A stretch of DNA of 33,816 bases from an uncultured Clostridia bacterium. Its GTDB lineage: Bacteria > Bacillota > Clostridia > UBA1381. The stretch is taken from NCBI GenBank assembly GCA_947591315.1, contig CANQDD010000021.1:1-33816 (forward strand), written 5' to 3'. Numbering within the stretch: the first letter of the stretch is position 1; each line of letters starts with the position of its first letter. Position numbers and translations under genes: made by a program. The notes beneath the pieces were generated by a model. The model worked only from the letters and a program-made list of their open reading frames with translations. It was not told the DNA's origin and ran no database searches. Of this stretch, positions 20,796 to 29,514 are shown one piece after another.

Positions 20796-22274
20796 ATGAA
20801 GAAAATAATATCCGCGCTGCTCGCGTCAATGATGCTCGGCTCCGCCGCGTCCGCGCAGTTTTACACCGGCGGCGATATGACCGAGGTAACGTATATCGAG
20901 GATCTGGGCGGCGAGTACAAAGCGGCTGACGGTGAAAAGGTCGATCCGTTTGAGTTTATGGCTTCACAGGGAGTAAACATGGCGCGTATACGTCTTTCCA
21001 ACGCGCCCGGCAAGGGCACCGGCGACGGAACGTATTACCTTCCCGCGTCATACCAGGACGAAAACGACACGCTCTCGCTCGCGAAGCGCGCAAAGGCGGC
21101 GGGCATGGCGATACAGTACACGTTTAACTATTCCGATTACTGGTCGAATGGCGAAAGGCAGATTATCCCGTCCGAATGGGTGAAGCAGATAAAGGACGAG
21201 CTTGGTTACGATGTAAAGGACGAAAAATTCTTAAAAAGTATGACCGACAAGCAGAAGGAGGAAATATGCGGTAAGCTCGGCGACATCGTGTACAGTTACA
21301 CGCTCGATATTATGAAAAAGCTCAAGGCGCAGGACACCGTTCCCGAATACGTGTCGCTCGGCAACGAAATAAACGGCGGTATGTTCTTCCCGTTCGCGAA
21401 CACGTATGACGCGAATATGAACAAGGACAGATTTGAGCTTGTGTTCGACAGTAACATCGACGAGAAAAACGATATAAAATGCTATGAGGACTGGAAGGCT
21501 CTCGCCGACATCTTAAACCGCGGCTACGACGCGGTAAAGGAGGTCTCGCCCGACTCGCAGGTTGTGATACATCTCGCGAACGGCTCGAGCGACAGCGTGT
21601 TCACGTGGTTTTTTGACAAGTACATCGAGGCGGGCGGCAAGTTTGACGTGATAGGCGCATCGTACTATCCCGCGTGGTCGCACAACACGATTGACACGCT
21701 CGCAGAGTTCTGCAATAACATTTCGGCAAAGTACGACAGGGACATACTCATAATGGAAACGGGCTATAACTGGACGCTCAATAAAAAGAACGGCTACGGC
21801 GGACAGCTTACCCCGACCGAGGACGATCCCAAAAACGCCGAGGGCTACGAGGAAAAGTACCCGTACACGCCGGAAGGTCAGCGCGATTTTCTTAATGACT
21901 TGTTCACCGCGCTGCGCTCGGTTGACGGCGGAAGATGCGTCGGCGCGCTGTACTGGGATCCCTGCATGATACACGTCGAGGACAGCGAGAACGCCAATGA
22001 GTCGCTTTCGGGCTGGGCGTACAACGAGAGCGACGGCAAGCCTGCCGGAAACGTTGTCGAGAACACAACGCTTTTCGACTTCGACGGCAGGGCTCTGCCG
22101 GCTTTTGAGGCGTTCGGCGGCGCGAAAAGCTCGAAAAAATTTATTGACGTGTACTACGGCGCGGACGGCAAAATCACAGCCGTTAAACTCCGCACGGACG
22201 GTGAAAAAGGAGAGGGAACGGTTAAAACTTACGTTTGGGACGGCAGCACTCTCGCGCCTTACGGACAGGAGTGA
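20796..22274 (+). CDS. Secreted GH53 endo-beta-1,4-galactanase
   Basis: A 492-residue protein with a signal peptide (MKKIISALLASMMLGSAASA, cleavage before QFY). The GH53 core is clear: NMARIRLSNAPGKGTGDGTY, then KRAKAAGMAIQYTFNYSDYW, the acid/base glutamate E191 in SLGNEINGG, and the nucleophile E321 in ILIMETGYNW. GH53 enzymes cleave beta-1,4-galactan side chains of rhamnogalacturonan I. The last about 60 residues form an extra beta-rich tail (KFIDVYYGADGKITAVKL). ATG 20796 follows GGAGGG. It precedes an oligosaccharide ABC importer, which probably takes up its products. No cell-wall anchor is seen. Confidence 0.88.
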   Translation: MKKIISALLASMMLGSAASAQFYTGGDMTEVTYIEDLGGEYKAADGEKVDPFEFMASQGVNMARIRLSNAPGKGTGDGTYYLPASYQDENDTLSLAKRAKAAGMAIQYTFNYSDYWSNGERQIIPSEWVKQIKDELGYDVKDEKFLKSMTDKQKEEICGKLGDIVYSYTLDIMKKLKAQDTVPEYVSLGNEINGGMFFPFANTYDANMNKDRFELVFDSNIDEKNDIKCYEDWKALADILNRGYDAVKEVSPDSQVVIHLANGSSDSVFTWFFDKYIEAGGKFDVIGASYYPAWSHNTIDTLAEFCNNISAKYDRDILIMETGYNWTLNKKNGYGGQLTPTEDDPKNAEGYEEKYPYTPEGQRDFLNDLFTALRSVDGGRCVGALYWDPCMIHVEDSENANESLSGWAYNESDGKPAGNVVENTTLFDFDGRALPAFEAFGGAKSSKKFIDVYYGADGKITAVKLRTDGEKGEGTVKTYVWDGSTLAPYGQE

Positions 22275-22275
22275 T

Positions 22276-22371
22276 TTTATATATCTTTTTGATTAAATTT
22301 ATTGACATTTTACACAAAAAATGGTACAATATATTTTAGCTTAATAATCAAAGGTAACAAAGATATATAAA
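22276..22371. promoter_or_regulatory. ABC operon promoter flanked by a 13-bp inverted repeat
   Basis: Promoter: TTGACA at 22302-22307, 17 nt, TACAAT at 22325-22330. It is bracketed by TTTATATATCTTT (22276-22288) and its exact complement AAAGATATATAAA (22359-22371), with a weaker inner GATTA/TAATC pair. The outer arms are 70 bp apart, which could suit a looping repressor; the right arm abuts the ribosome binding site of the first permease. Confidence 0.6.
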
Positions 22372-22383
22372 GGGGGGTTTGTC

Positions 22384-23337
22384 TTGACAAAAAAAGAAAT
22401 TGAGATGAGGTCGCGGACGCAGAGAAGCGTACTCGGCAGCATATGGTATTATTTTAAGCGGGACTGGCAGCTTTATGTCCTGCTCGTAATACCGCTTGCG
22501 CTGGTTATCGTCTTTAAATTCCTGCCGCTGGCGGGACTGTCAATCGCGTTCCTCGATTACAAACCGATAAAGGGCTTCGCCGGCTCAGAATTCATCGGAA
22601 TGGAAGTATTCAAAAAGGTGTTCCAGTCAAGGGATTTCTACATAGCGCTGAAAAACACACTTATACTTAACATACTCGACTTGATCGTAGGATTCCCCGC
22701 GCCTATCATACTCGCAATATTCCTCAACGAAATACGCTGCAAGTGGTTCAAGCGCACAACGCAGACAATACTTTACCTGCCGCACTTCCTGTCGTGGGTT
22801 ATCATAGCAGGTCTTGCGTATCAGCTTTTCTCCCCCGACACGGGCTATCTGAACGTGCTCATAACGCGTATGGGCGGACAGTCGATACCGTTCCTTACGG
22901 AAAAATGGCACTGGCTCGTTATGTACATACTCATCGGCGTATGGCAGGGCATGGGCTGGGGTACTATCATTTACCTCGCCGCGATTACCGGTATCGACGC
23001 CGAGCTTTACGAGGCGGCGACAGTTGACGGCGCGGGAAGGTGGAGGAAGATTTGGAACATCACTCTGCCGTGCCTTAAGTCCACTATCGTGGTAATGCTT
23101 ATAATGAGCCTCGGACGTATCATGGGAAGCTCGCTCGAACGGCCGTATACGTTATCGAACCCGATGGTTACGCAATTCTCGGACGTTATCGCCACTTACG
23201 TTTACCGCGTAGGTCTGCAGAACAGTCAGTACAATGTGGCTACGGCGGTCGGCTTCTTCCAGTCGCTCGTGGGCGTTATACTCGTGCTTCTGGCTGACAA
23301 AGCGGCTAAGTTCATGGGCGAAGACGGTATTGTATAA
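22384..23337 (+). CDS. ABC transporter permease, LplB-type (CUT1 carbohydrate uptake)
   Basis: A 317-residue membrane protein with about six transmembrane segments. The EAA loop EAATVDGAGRWRKIWNITLP is the binding-protein-dependent permease signature that contacts the ATPase. The N-terminal segment YFKRDWQLYVLLVIPLALVI and the phrase GWGTIIYLAAITGID are typical of LplB/YteP permeases, which import pectin-derived and other oligosaccharides. The start is TTG at 22384, with AAGGGGGG about 7 nt upstream; the first in-frame ATG is only seven codons later. It is followed at 14 nt by the second permease. Confidence 0.9.
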   Translation: MTKKEIEMRSRTQRSVLGSIWYYFKRDWQLYVLLVIPLALVIVFKFLPLAGLSIAFLDYKPIKGFAGSEFIGMEVFKKVFQSRDFYIALKNTLILNILDLIVGFPAPIILAIFLNEIRCKWFKRTTQTILYLPHFLSWVIIAGLAYQLFSPDTGYLNVLITRMGGQSIPFLTEKWHWLVMYILIGVWQGMGWGTIIYLAAITGIDAELYEAATVDGAGRWRKIWNITLPCLKSTIVVMLIMSLGRIMGSSLERPYTLSNPMVTQFSDVIATYVYRVGLQNSQYNVATAVGFFQSLVGVILVLLADKAAKFMGEDGIV

Positions 23338-23351
23338 GGAGGGACACGGCT

Positions 23352-24233
23352 ATGAAAATAAGAAAATCACCTCTCGATATTGTCGCCGATATACTTATAT
23401 ACGCGTTTATCGCGCTCGTGGCGATAATATGTATAATACCGTTCATACACGTTGCGGCGATGTCTATTAGCGGCGACGCCGACGTTTACGCGAACAACGT
23501 GTTCCTTATTCCGAAGCACGTGAACCTTAACGCGTACAAAACGGTTCTCGGCGACCCGTCGATGATGCGCTCGCTGATATTCACGGTAATACTTACCGTA
23601 GTGTTCACGGTTCTCGGCATGATGGTAACGATATGCTCGGCATACGCGCTGTCAAGACCGAAATTAAAGGGCAGACACATCATCTCGACAATATTCCTGA
23701 TGACGATGTATTTCAGCGCAGGTACTATTCCGGACTATCTGCTTATGGACAGCCTTAACCTGCTCGATACGGCTGCTGTACTCGTGCTGCCGCTGATATT
23801 CTCGGCGTACAACATGATAATTCTGAGAACGTTTATGCAGAACTCGATACCCGAAAGCCTTATCGAGGCGGCGGAGCTTGACGGCTGCGACGATTTCAGA
23901 ATACTCGTTCAGGTCGTGCTGCCGCTGTCGAAGCCGGTTCTCGCGACACTCGCGCTGTTCTACGCGGTTGGTCGTTGGAACTCTTTCACGGACGCGCTGT
24001 ACTTTATACAGTCGGACAACTTAAAGCCCTTGCAGCTTAAGCTCTACAACCTCGTAAACGCTTCGGGCTCGACCGGCGCTCTCGCGCAGGAGGCTGGCGG
24101 AGGTCAGCAGCAGGCTGCCGAGGTCGTAAAGTCGGCGACGATCATGTTCGCGACGCTGCCTATCGTTATCATATACCCGTTCCTGCAGAAATACTTCGTA
24201 ACGGGCGTTATGATAGGCGCGGTAAAGGGTTAA
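23352..24233 (+). CDS. ABC transporter permease, YtcP-type (CUT1 carbohydrate uptake)
   Basis: A 293-residue partner permease with six predicted membrane segments and the EAA loop EAAELDGCDDFRILVQVVLP. The opening YAFIALVAIICIIPFIHVAA and the end KYFVTGVMIGAVKG are typical of the YtcP/LplC group. AAGGAGGG lies upstream. Together with 22384-23337 it forms the heterodimeric channel. No ATPase gene is nearby; such importers commonly share a MsmX-like ATPase encoded elsewhere. Confidence 0.9.
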   Translation: MKIRKSPLDIVADILIYAFIALVAIICIIPFIHVAAMSISGDADVYANNVFLIPKHVNLNAYKTVLGDPSMMRSLIFTVILTVVFTVLGMMVTICSAYALSRPKLKGRHIISTIFLMTMYFSAGTIPDYLLMDSLNLLDTAAVLVLPLIFSAYNMIILRTFMQNSIPESLIEAAELDGCDDFRILVQVVLPLSKPVLATLALFYAVGRWNSFTDALYFIQSDNLKPLQLKLYNLVNASGSTGALAQEAGGGQQQAAEVVKSATIMFATLPIVIIYPFLQKYFVTGVMIGAVKG

Positions 24234-24291
24234 TAAATTTGTGCTTTATAATTTAAGTTATAAAATTAAATTAAAGAAAGGAAATAAAGCT

Positions 24292-25902
24292 ATGAAAAAA
24301 AGATTACTCAGCATCTTTCTCGCGGCGGCTATGACGGTAGGCGCGGCGGGAGCGCTCTCAAGCTGCGGCGGAGGCGGAAACGCCAACGTAGACGTTGACG
24401 AGATAATGTCGCGTGAGGACGTTGAAAATTACGTTTACCCCGAGCAGATTGAGATTAAAATCCCCGTATACGACAGAGGCAACGCGGGTCAGGCTAACGT
24501 AACGGACAACTACTGGACAAGATACGTTCAGCAGGAGTTCGGCGACAAGCACAACATCAAGGTTACATACATCTCCATTCCGCGTAAGGAAGAGGTTACT
24601 ATGTTTAACCAGCTCTTAGCGGGCAAGCCGGAAAACCAGCCGGACATTATCTTTAACTACGACTATCCGACAATCATTTCATTTGCGGATCAGGGCGCGT
24701 TCCAGACGCTTGACGAGGAAATGATTAAGAAATACGCTCCTCATTTCTATGAGAGAACGAAGGATCTCGACGAGTACACATACGTTGACGGCGAGAAGCT
24801 GTTCATGGCGGGCACAAGACCTGACGCGTACAACTTCATAACGCTCGTAAGAAAAGACTGGATGGATAAGCTCGGTATCGAAGAACCGAAGAGCACGGAA
24901 GAGTACGACGACATGCTCCGCAAGTTCAGAGACGCGAAGCTCGGCGGCGAGGGTACTATCCCCGCTACAGCGTCGCTTGGCAACGCTTATTACGGCGCGT
25001 ACAAGTACAGACCGTATCCGTTGTCGGAGGAGGACAACGCTCTCTACAGCGACCTGACAGTCGCGGCTCTTACATGGGAGCCTGTAAAGAAGTCGCTCCA
25101 GCATGATAATATGATGTACAACGAGGGACTTATAAGCTCCGAGTGGTATCTCGACAAGGACGGCTCGAAGGCAAGAGAGGCGTTCGTATCGGGCAGAGCC
25201 GGAACGTACTCCGACTATCTCTCGAAGAACCCCGACGTGATCAACACGCTTAAGCAGAATGTTCCCGACGCTGAGGTTACAATTCTCACGACGTACGATG
25301 ATCCCGATTTCGGACATCCGACGCCGGGCAGACACGACAACCCGTTCGGTATGGTTTCGGGTATCAACGCAAACTGCTCGCACCCCGAAGCTGTAATGAT
25401 GTACTTCGAGTGGCTCAACGATAACCTGTTCGTAATGCAGAACGGTATCGAGGGCGTAACGTACAATATGGACGGCGACGTTCCCATTCTCATTGACGGC
25501 TATGATGGCGAGGAAAGACTTAACTACAACGGTAATAAGGATATGTGGTGTCTTGTAATCGAGGGTAAGGATCTCGGCGACGAGGAGCTTAACGTAAAGG
25601 CTCAGGAAAAGATGTACGCTCCGGAAGGCTACGAGTGGATTATCCGCAAGTCATACGAGAACTTCCAGAAGGGTAAGGATTATCTCTACACCGACTATAT
25701 CTTCTCAAAGCCGGTATCGTCGCTGTCGACGCTCGCGGGCACGCTTCTCGACAACTGGCTCACGCATAAGGTAGAGCTTACAAACTGCAAGCCCGAGGAA
25801 TTTGAGGCTAAGTATGAAGCGGCTTGTCAGGATTACCTTGCGGCAGGTTACCAGCAGGTGCTTGACGAAAAGAAGCAGCTTTACGAAGAGGAAAAGAAAT
25901 AA
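24292..25902 (+). CDS. Extracellular solute-binding lipoprotein of the ABC importer
   Basis: A 536-residue lipoprotein. The signal ends in a lipobox (AAGALSSC, then a glycine-rich linker GGGG) so the mature protein should be anchored by cysteine 24. The sequence after it, with VKITYISIPRKEEVTMFNQL and AGKPENQPDIIFNYDYPTII, is the pattern of large LplA/YtcQ-like binding proteins of CUT1 importers. ATG 24292 follows GAAAGGAAA; an upstream in-frame start would put extra residues before the signal peptide. It is the last gene of the importer operon, before the terminator at 25920. Ligand unknown; galacto-oligosaccharides are suggested by the GH53 neighbour. Confidence 0.88.
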   Translation: MKKRLLSIFLAAAMTVGAAGALSSCGGGGNANVDVDEIMSREDVENYVYPEQIEIKIPVYDRGNAGQANVTDNYWTRYVQQEFGDKHNIKVTYISIPRKEEVTMFNQLLAGKPENQPDIIFNYDYPTIISFADQGAFQTLDEEMIKKYAPHFYERTKDLDEYTYVDGEKLFMAGTRPDAYNFITLVRKDWMDKLGIEEPKSTEEYDDMLRKFRDAKLGGEGTIPATASLGNAYYGAYKYRPYPLSEEDNALYSDLTVAALTWEPVKKSLQHDNMMYNEGLISSEWYLDKDGSKAREAFVSGRAGTYSDYLSKNPDVINTLKQNVPDAEVTILTTYDDPDFGHPTPGRHDNPFGMVSGINANCSHPEAVMMYFEWLNDNLFVMQNGIEGVTYNMDGDVPILIDGYDGEERLNYNGNKDMWCLVIEGKDLGDEELNVKAQEKMYAPEGYEWIIRKSYENFQKGKDYLYTDYIFSKPVSSLSTLAGTLLDNWLTHKVELTNCKPEEFEAKYEAACQDYLAAGYQQVLDEKKQLYEEEKK

Positions 25903-25919
25903 TTTCGGCATTGTTTATT

Positions 25920-25952
25920 CAGCCGCCGCCATATAGCGGCGGCTGTTCTTTT
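25920..25952 (+). terminator. Terminator of the ABC importer operon
   Basis: CAGCCGCCGC (25920-25929) pairs with GCGGCGGCTG (25936-25945), followed by a TTCTTTT tract. Confidence 0.85.
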
Positions 25953-25964
25953 AGGTGCCCCTGC

Positions 25965-26085
25965 GTGAGGCCCCCTTGTCAAAGGGGGCTGTCACGCGCA
26001 GCGTGACTGGGGGATTCCTTGTGTATTTTATAATGAATCCCTCCACCGCCTACGGCGGTCCCCCTCCCTTTAACAAGGGAGGCTT
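25965..26085. repeat. Double-hairpin intergenic repeat, copy A
   Basis: It begins GTGAGGCCCCCTTGTC and ends CCCTTTAACAAGGGAGGC. Outer hairpins GCCCCC-TTGTCAAA-GGGGGC and CCTCCCTT-TAAC-AAGGGAGG enclose a central variable hairpin (GTCACGC/GCGTGAC) and a fixed block with ATTCCTT, GAATCCCTCC and CCGCC-TAC-GGCGG. Copies B and C are at 33572 and 33733. No ORF is inside. It fills the gap between the importer operon and the trhP-like gene. Confidence 0.85.
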
Positions 26086-26131
26086 ACTTTGCTAATCTAA
26101 ATTTACCAAAAACGAAATTAAAGGAGAAACC

Positions 26132-27358
26132 ATGCAAAAACCGGAACTGCTTGCCCCGGGGGGCAGTCTTGAAAAGCTGAAAACGGCAATCGACTACGGC
26201 GCGGACGCTGTATATATAGGCGGCGAAGCGTTTTCGCTGCGCGCCGCGGCGGAAAACTTTTCCCCGTCCGACATGGCGGAGGGCATAAAATACGCCCATG
26301 ACCGCGGCAAAAAGGTATACCTCACCGCCAACATAATACCGCATAACGAGGATATAGCCCAATTTGAAGCGTTTGTGAACGAAATACGCCCGATGGGCTT
26401 TGACGCAGTGCTTATCGCCGACCTCGGACTGTTCGGCATGATGCGCTCGCTCGCGCCCGAAATACCGATACACGTAAGCACGCAGGCGAACAACGTAAAT
26501 TACAAGTCCGCGCAGATGTGGCACGAAATGGGCGCGAAACGCGTTGTGCTGGCGCGGGAAATGTCGCTTGCGGAAATTGCCGAAATACGAAAAAACACGC
26601 CCGACACGCTTGAAATCGAGGCGTTTGTCCACGGCGCGATGTGCATATCGTATTCGGGCAGGTGTCTTTTGTCGAACTATATGACGGGTCGCGACTCGAA
26701 CCTCGGCGCGTGCGCTCACCCGTGCAGGTGGAACTATAAGCTCGTCGAGGAAACGCGTCCCGGCGAGTACATGGACGTGTTTGAAAACGAGCGCGGTACG
26801 TTTATCTTCAATTCAAAGGATTTGTGCATGATACGCCATATACCCGAATTGGTAAAAAGCGGCATAACGAGCTTTAAGATTGAGGGACGCGTAAAAACGC
26901 CGTACTACGTCGCGACCGTTGTCGGCGCGTACAGGCGTGAAATCGACCGTTACCTTGCCGACCCAGAACACTACGTTTTCAACGAAGCGGAGTATGACGA
27001 GCTTTGCAAGGTGAGCCACCGGCCGTACACAACCGGCTTCTACTTCGGTAAGCCCGACGCGGACGCACAGGTGTACACGTCAAGCTCGTATATACGTGAC
27101 TACGACCTTATCGGCATAGTACAGTCGTACGACGCGGAAACGGGCGTTGCCGAAATCTCGCAGCGCAACCGCTTTTTCAAGGGTGATGAGGTGGAAGTTA
27201 TACGACCGATGCAGCCGTTTTTTACGCAGACAATCGAGCGTATGACCGACGCGGACGGAAACGAAATCGACGTCGCGAACCACGCGGAACAAACCGTTAA
27301 AATAAAAATGACCGAGCCCGTCACCGCGGGTTCGATGCTGAGAAAGAAACGAATTTAG
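26132..27358 (+). CDS. trhP: Peptidase U32-family protein, TrhP-like tRNA uridine hydroxylation factor
   Basis: A 408-residue U32-family protein. Hallmarks are PELLAPGGSLEKLKTAIDYG at the N-terminus, DAVYIGGEAFSLRA, and the cysteine cluster HGAMCISYSGRCLLSNY with GACAHPCRW (cysteines near 171, 178, 194 and 198), likely iron-sulphur ligands. The C-terminal part SYDAETGVAEISQRNRFFKG is the beta-barrel extension. In Bacillus and E. coli, TrhP proteins are needed for prephenate-dependent 5-hydroxyuridine at tRNA position 34. The convergent gene at 27608 is the matching methyltransferase TrmR, which supports this role over proteolysis. AAAGGAG precedes the ATG. Confidence 0.85.
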   Translation: MQKPELLAPGGSLEKLKTAIDYGADAVYIGGEAFSLRAAAENFSPSDMAEGIKYAHDRGKKVYLTANIIPHNEDIAQFEAFVNEIRPMGFDAVLIADLGLFGMMRSLAPEIPIHVSTQANNVNYKSAQMWHEMGAKRVVLAREMSLAEIAEIRKNTPDTLEIEAFVHGAMCISYSGRCLLSNYMTGRDSNLGACAHPCRWNYKLVEETRPGEYMDVFENERGTFIFNSKDLCMIRHIPELVKSGITSFKIEGRVKTPYYVATVVGAYRREIDRYLADPEHYVFNEAEYDELCKVSHRPYTTGFYFGKPDADAQVYTSSSYIRDYDLIGIVQSYDAETGVAEISQRNRFFKGDEVEVIRPMQPFFTQTIERMTDADGNEIDVANHAEQTVKIKMTEPVTAGSMLRKKRI

Positions 27359-27362
27359 TCGG

Positions 27363-27594
27363 GCGAACACGGTTCGCCCCTACGTTGCGGCAACGCCGTT
27401 AGCCTCTCCTTGAGGAGAGGTGGCATTGCGAAGCAATGACGGAGAGGTGGCAAAAATTCTAAAAACCACCTCTCAGTCGCCTACAGCGACAGCTCCCCTC
27501 AAGGGGAGCCACACGCTCGCGTGTGGTAGGCGTGTCCGCTTGCGGACAAATGCCGTAGTAAGGGGAGCCTTTCGTAGGGGCGAACCGTGTTCGC
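27363..27594. repeat. MITE-like element with 22-bp terminal inverted repeats
   Basis: 27363-27384 and 27573-27594 are exact inverted copies of a 22-bp sequence (start GCGAACACGG, end CCCCTACG). The interior contains nested palindromes: CCTCTCC/GGAGAGG near 27405, CATTGC/GCAATG, CAGTCGC/GCGACAG near 27475, CTCCCC/GGGGAG, ACACGC/GCGTGT near 27515 and GTCCGC/GCGGAC near 27535. No ORF of note. It occupies the whole 249-bp gap between convergent trhP and trmR. No clear target-site duplication was found. Confidence 0.8.
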
Positions 27595-27607
27595 TCGCAA
27601 AACTTTT

Positions 27608-28276
27608 TTATATTTTCACCGACACGGTCACGCCGTCGCCGAGGGGGAGAATAGACGTGTGAAGCTCCTTATGTTCCATAAGCGCGTCAATATACGCGCG
27701 GAGGCGTTTCACAATCGTGATTTTCCTCCTCACGACATGGTTATCGTCGGCGGTCATGCCCTTGTACAGGATATTATCCGAGATAAGCACGCCGCCCTTT
27801 TTCAGAAGCCTCACGCACTCGTCGAGCATATTCACGTAATGCGCCTTCGGGCCGTCCAAGAATATCATGTCGAATGAGCTTTCGTCGTCGATGTACGCGA
27901 GATAATCCTTCGCATCGGCTTCGATCACGTCTATCCTGTCCGCAAACCCCGCGCTTTTAATATTTTCGCGCGCGAGACGAACCATATTTTCATCATATTC
28001 GAGCGTCGTTATACGGCAGCTTTTCGGCGTGTTTTTCGCCATAAGCAGCGCGCTGTACCCTATTGCCGTACCAACCTCGAGTATTTTTTTCGGCTTTTTT
28101 ATCCGGCACATGACCGTCAGAAACCTTGCCGACTCCGGCTCTATTATCGGCACGTCGTTTGCCGCCGCGTAATTCTCGAGACCGCGCAGAAACGCGTCGT
28201 CATGCGATATATGCGACCGCAGATAATCCGTTATATACGGCGGCACGATCGCGTTCAAATCATATTCGGTTGACAT
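27608..28276 (-). CDS. trmR: tRNA 5-hydroxyuridine methyltransferase TrmR (YrrM-like O-methyltransferase)
   Basis: A 222-residue class I SAM methyltransferase of the O-methyltransferase type 3 fold: KKILEVGTAIGYSALLMAKN (motif I), TTLEYDENMVRLARENI, FDMIFLDGPKAHYVNML with the metal-binding aspartate, and a GGVLISDNILYKGM loop. In Bacillus the orthologue YrrM (TrmR) converts 5-hydroxyuridine to 5-methoxyuridine at tRNA position 34, downstream of TrhP. ATG 28276 follows AAGGGTG and leaves a 13-nt gap after mltG; the longer frame from 28318 would overlap mltG. General methyltransferase assignment is firm; TrmR is inferred from synteny. Confidence 0.82.
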   Translation of the reverse strand: MSTEYDLNAIVPPYITDYLRSHISHDDAFLRGLENYAAANDVPIIEPESARFLTVMCRIKKPKKILEVGTAIGYSALLMAKNTPKSCRITTLEYDENMVRLARENIKSAGFADRIDVIEADAKDYLAYIDDESSFDMIFLDGPKAHYVNMLDECVRLLKKGGVLISDNILYKGMTADDNHVVRRKITIVKRLRAYIDALMEHKELHTSILPLGDGVTVSVKI

Positions 28277-28289
28277 ATATTCACCCTTA

Positions 28290-29372
28290 TCACTGTTTAA
28301 GACTGTCCTGATTTTCAATCGCGCTGCCGTCCACCGACACAGCCGGATCCGCGCCGTTCATGGCTGCGAGATGATCCTCATACGTCGTCGAGAACACGTG
28401 CGAGCCGTCCTTGCCCACAACGAAATAATACGCGTCCGTAGCCTCCGGATAAAGCGCGGCTCTTATGCTGTCGATACCCGGGTTACAGATAGGGCCTATC
28501 GGGAAATCGGGATAGATGTACGTGTTGTACGGCGAGTCGATCTTCGTGTCCGCAATCGACAGCGTCGGCTTTCTTTCGTGAAGTATGTACTGCACCGTCG
28601 CGCACGACTGGAATTTCATACCAGAATTTCTTCTATTATAAAACACGCCCGCGACCTTCGCCATTTCGGACGAGCTTCCCGCCTCACGCTCCACGATCGA
28701 TGCCATAGTCACGACCTGATCGACCGTCAAGCCGAGACTTTGCGCGCGCGCCTTGTACTCGTCGGTGAACTGACTGTCGAACGCGGCGAGCATTAAATCA
28801 ATAATGTAATGCGCGTCCGCGCCCTCCGGTATCTCGTACGTCGCGGGGAACAGATACCCCTCCATAACGCCGTCACGCTGCGGCAGACCCTTTAAGAAGT
28901 CGTAATCGTAATCGTCGGGGTTAAGCGCGGCATAGAAATCCTGCCACCCCACAATACCCGCCTCGTCGAGCTTCTGCGCTATCTGCTTAATCTCGTAGCC
29001 CTCGGGAATGGTAATTTTCGTAACGTCGCGGCTGTCTGTCACGAGCAAATCGAGTATCTGAGAATAACTCATACCGTCCTCGATCGTAGCCGTACCCGGC
29101 TGAAACTTACCGTCGTAACCGCCGAGCTTCGCCTGCACACGGAACACGAGCGGATATTTTATAATACCCTCCTCGCTCAGCATATCCGCGACGGACGCGC
29201 TGCCCGCGCCTTCCTCCACATTTATTTTTACCGAACCGTCCGCGACTGATACGCCGCCGCTGTCTTTCATGACAACTCCCGCACCGATAAGACATACCGC
29301 GGCGATGACCACCGCGATTATAACGGGTATCTTCCACTTGCCGCGGCGCGGCTCATGTACCTTTACCGACAT
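28290..29372 (-). CDS. mltG: Endolytic murein transglycosylase MltG (YceG-like)
   Basis: A 360-residue protein with a short cytoplasmic N-terminus, one membrane segment (about residues 14-36, IPVIIAVVIAAVCLIGAGVV), a LysM-like region (KINVEEGAGSASVADMLSEE), and the MltG domain with TMASIVEREAG (catalytic glutamate), FQSCATVQYIL and SPYNTYIYPDFPIGPICNPG. MltG cuts nascent peptidoglycan strands at the membrane. Two ATGs (29375, 29372) follow AGGGGG; 29372 has the better spacing (7 nt). It precedes trmR by 13 nt, as yrrL precedes yrrM in Bacillus. Confidence 0.93.
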   Translation of the reverse strand: MSVKVHEPRRGKWKIPVIIAVVIAAVCLIGAGVVMKDSGGVSVADGSVKINVEEGAGSASVADMLSEEGIIKYPLVFRVQAKLGGYDGKFQPGTATIEDGMSYSQILDLLVTDSRDVTKITIPEGYEIKQIAQKLDEAGIVGWQDFYAALNPDDYDYDFLKGLPQRDGVMEGYLFPATYEIPEGADAHYIIDLMLAAFDSQFTDEYKARAQSLGLTVDQVVTMASIVEREAGSSSEMAKVAGVFYNRRNSGMKFQSCATVQYILHERKPTLSIADTKIDSPYNTYIYPDFPIGPICNPGIDSIRAALYPEATDAYYFVVGKDGSHVFSTTYEDHLAAMNGADPAVSVDGSAIENQDSLKQ

Positions 29373-29405
29373 CATTATGCCCCCTTGCATCAAATATGTT
29401 ATCTT

Positions 29406-29434
29406 ATTGTACAACAAATTATCATTTTCGTCAA
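29406..29434 (-). promoter_or_regulatory. Promoter of mltG-trmR
   Basis: On the minus strand: TTGACG (29429-29434), 17 nt, TACAAT (29406-29411), about 30 nt before the mltG start. Confidence 0.65.
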
Positions 29435-29514
29435 GTTTTGCGCCGCTTTGTCGCATAATTGCCGTACGCGGCGAAAAATTTCAAAAATATATCCGAAAAA
29501 ATAGAAAATAACAC

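Noticed and set aside
24679..25383. 234-residue minus-strand frame opposite the solute-binding protein gene
   Set aside because: Shadow of a well-supported lipoprotein gene; no motif, no ribosome binding site.
26019..26131. Possible promoter for the trhP-like gene inside repeat copy A (TATAAT near 26030)
   Set aside because: No acceptable -35 at the right distance, so it is not listed; the promoter for this gene remains unidentified.
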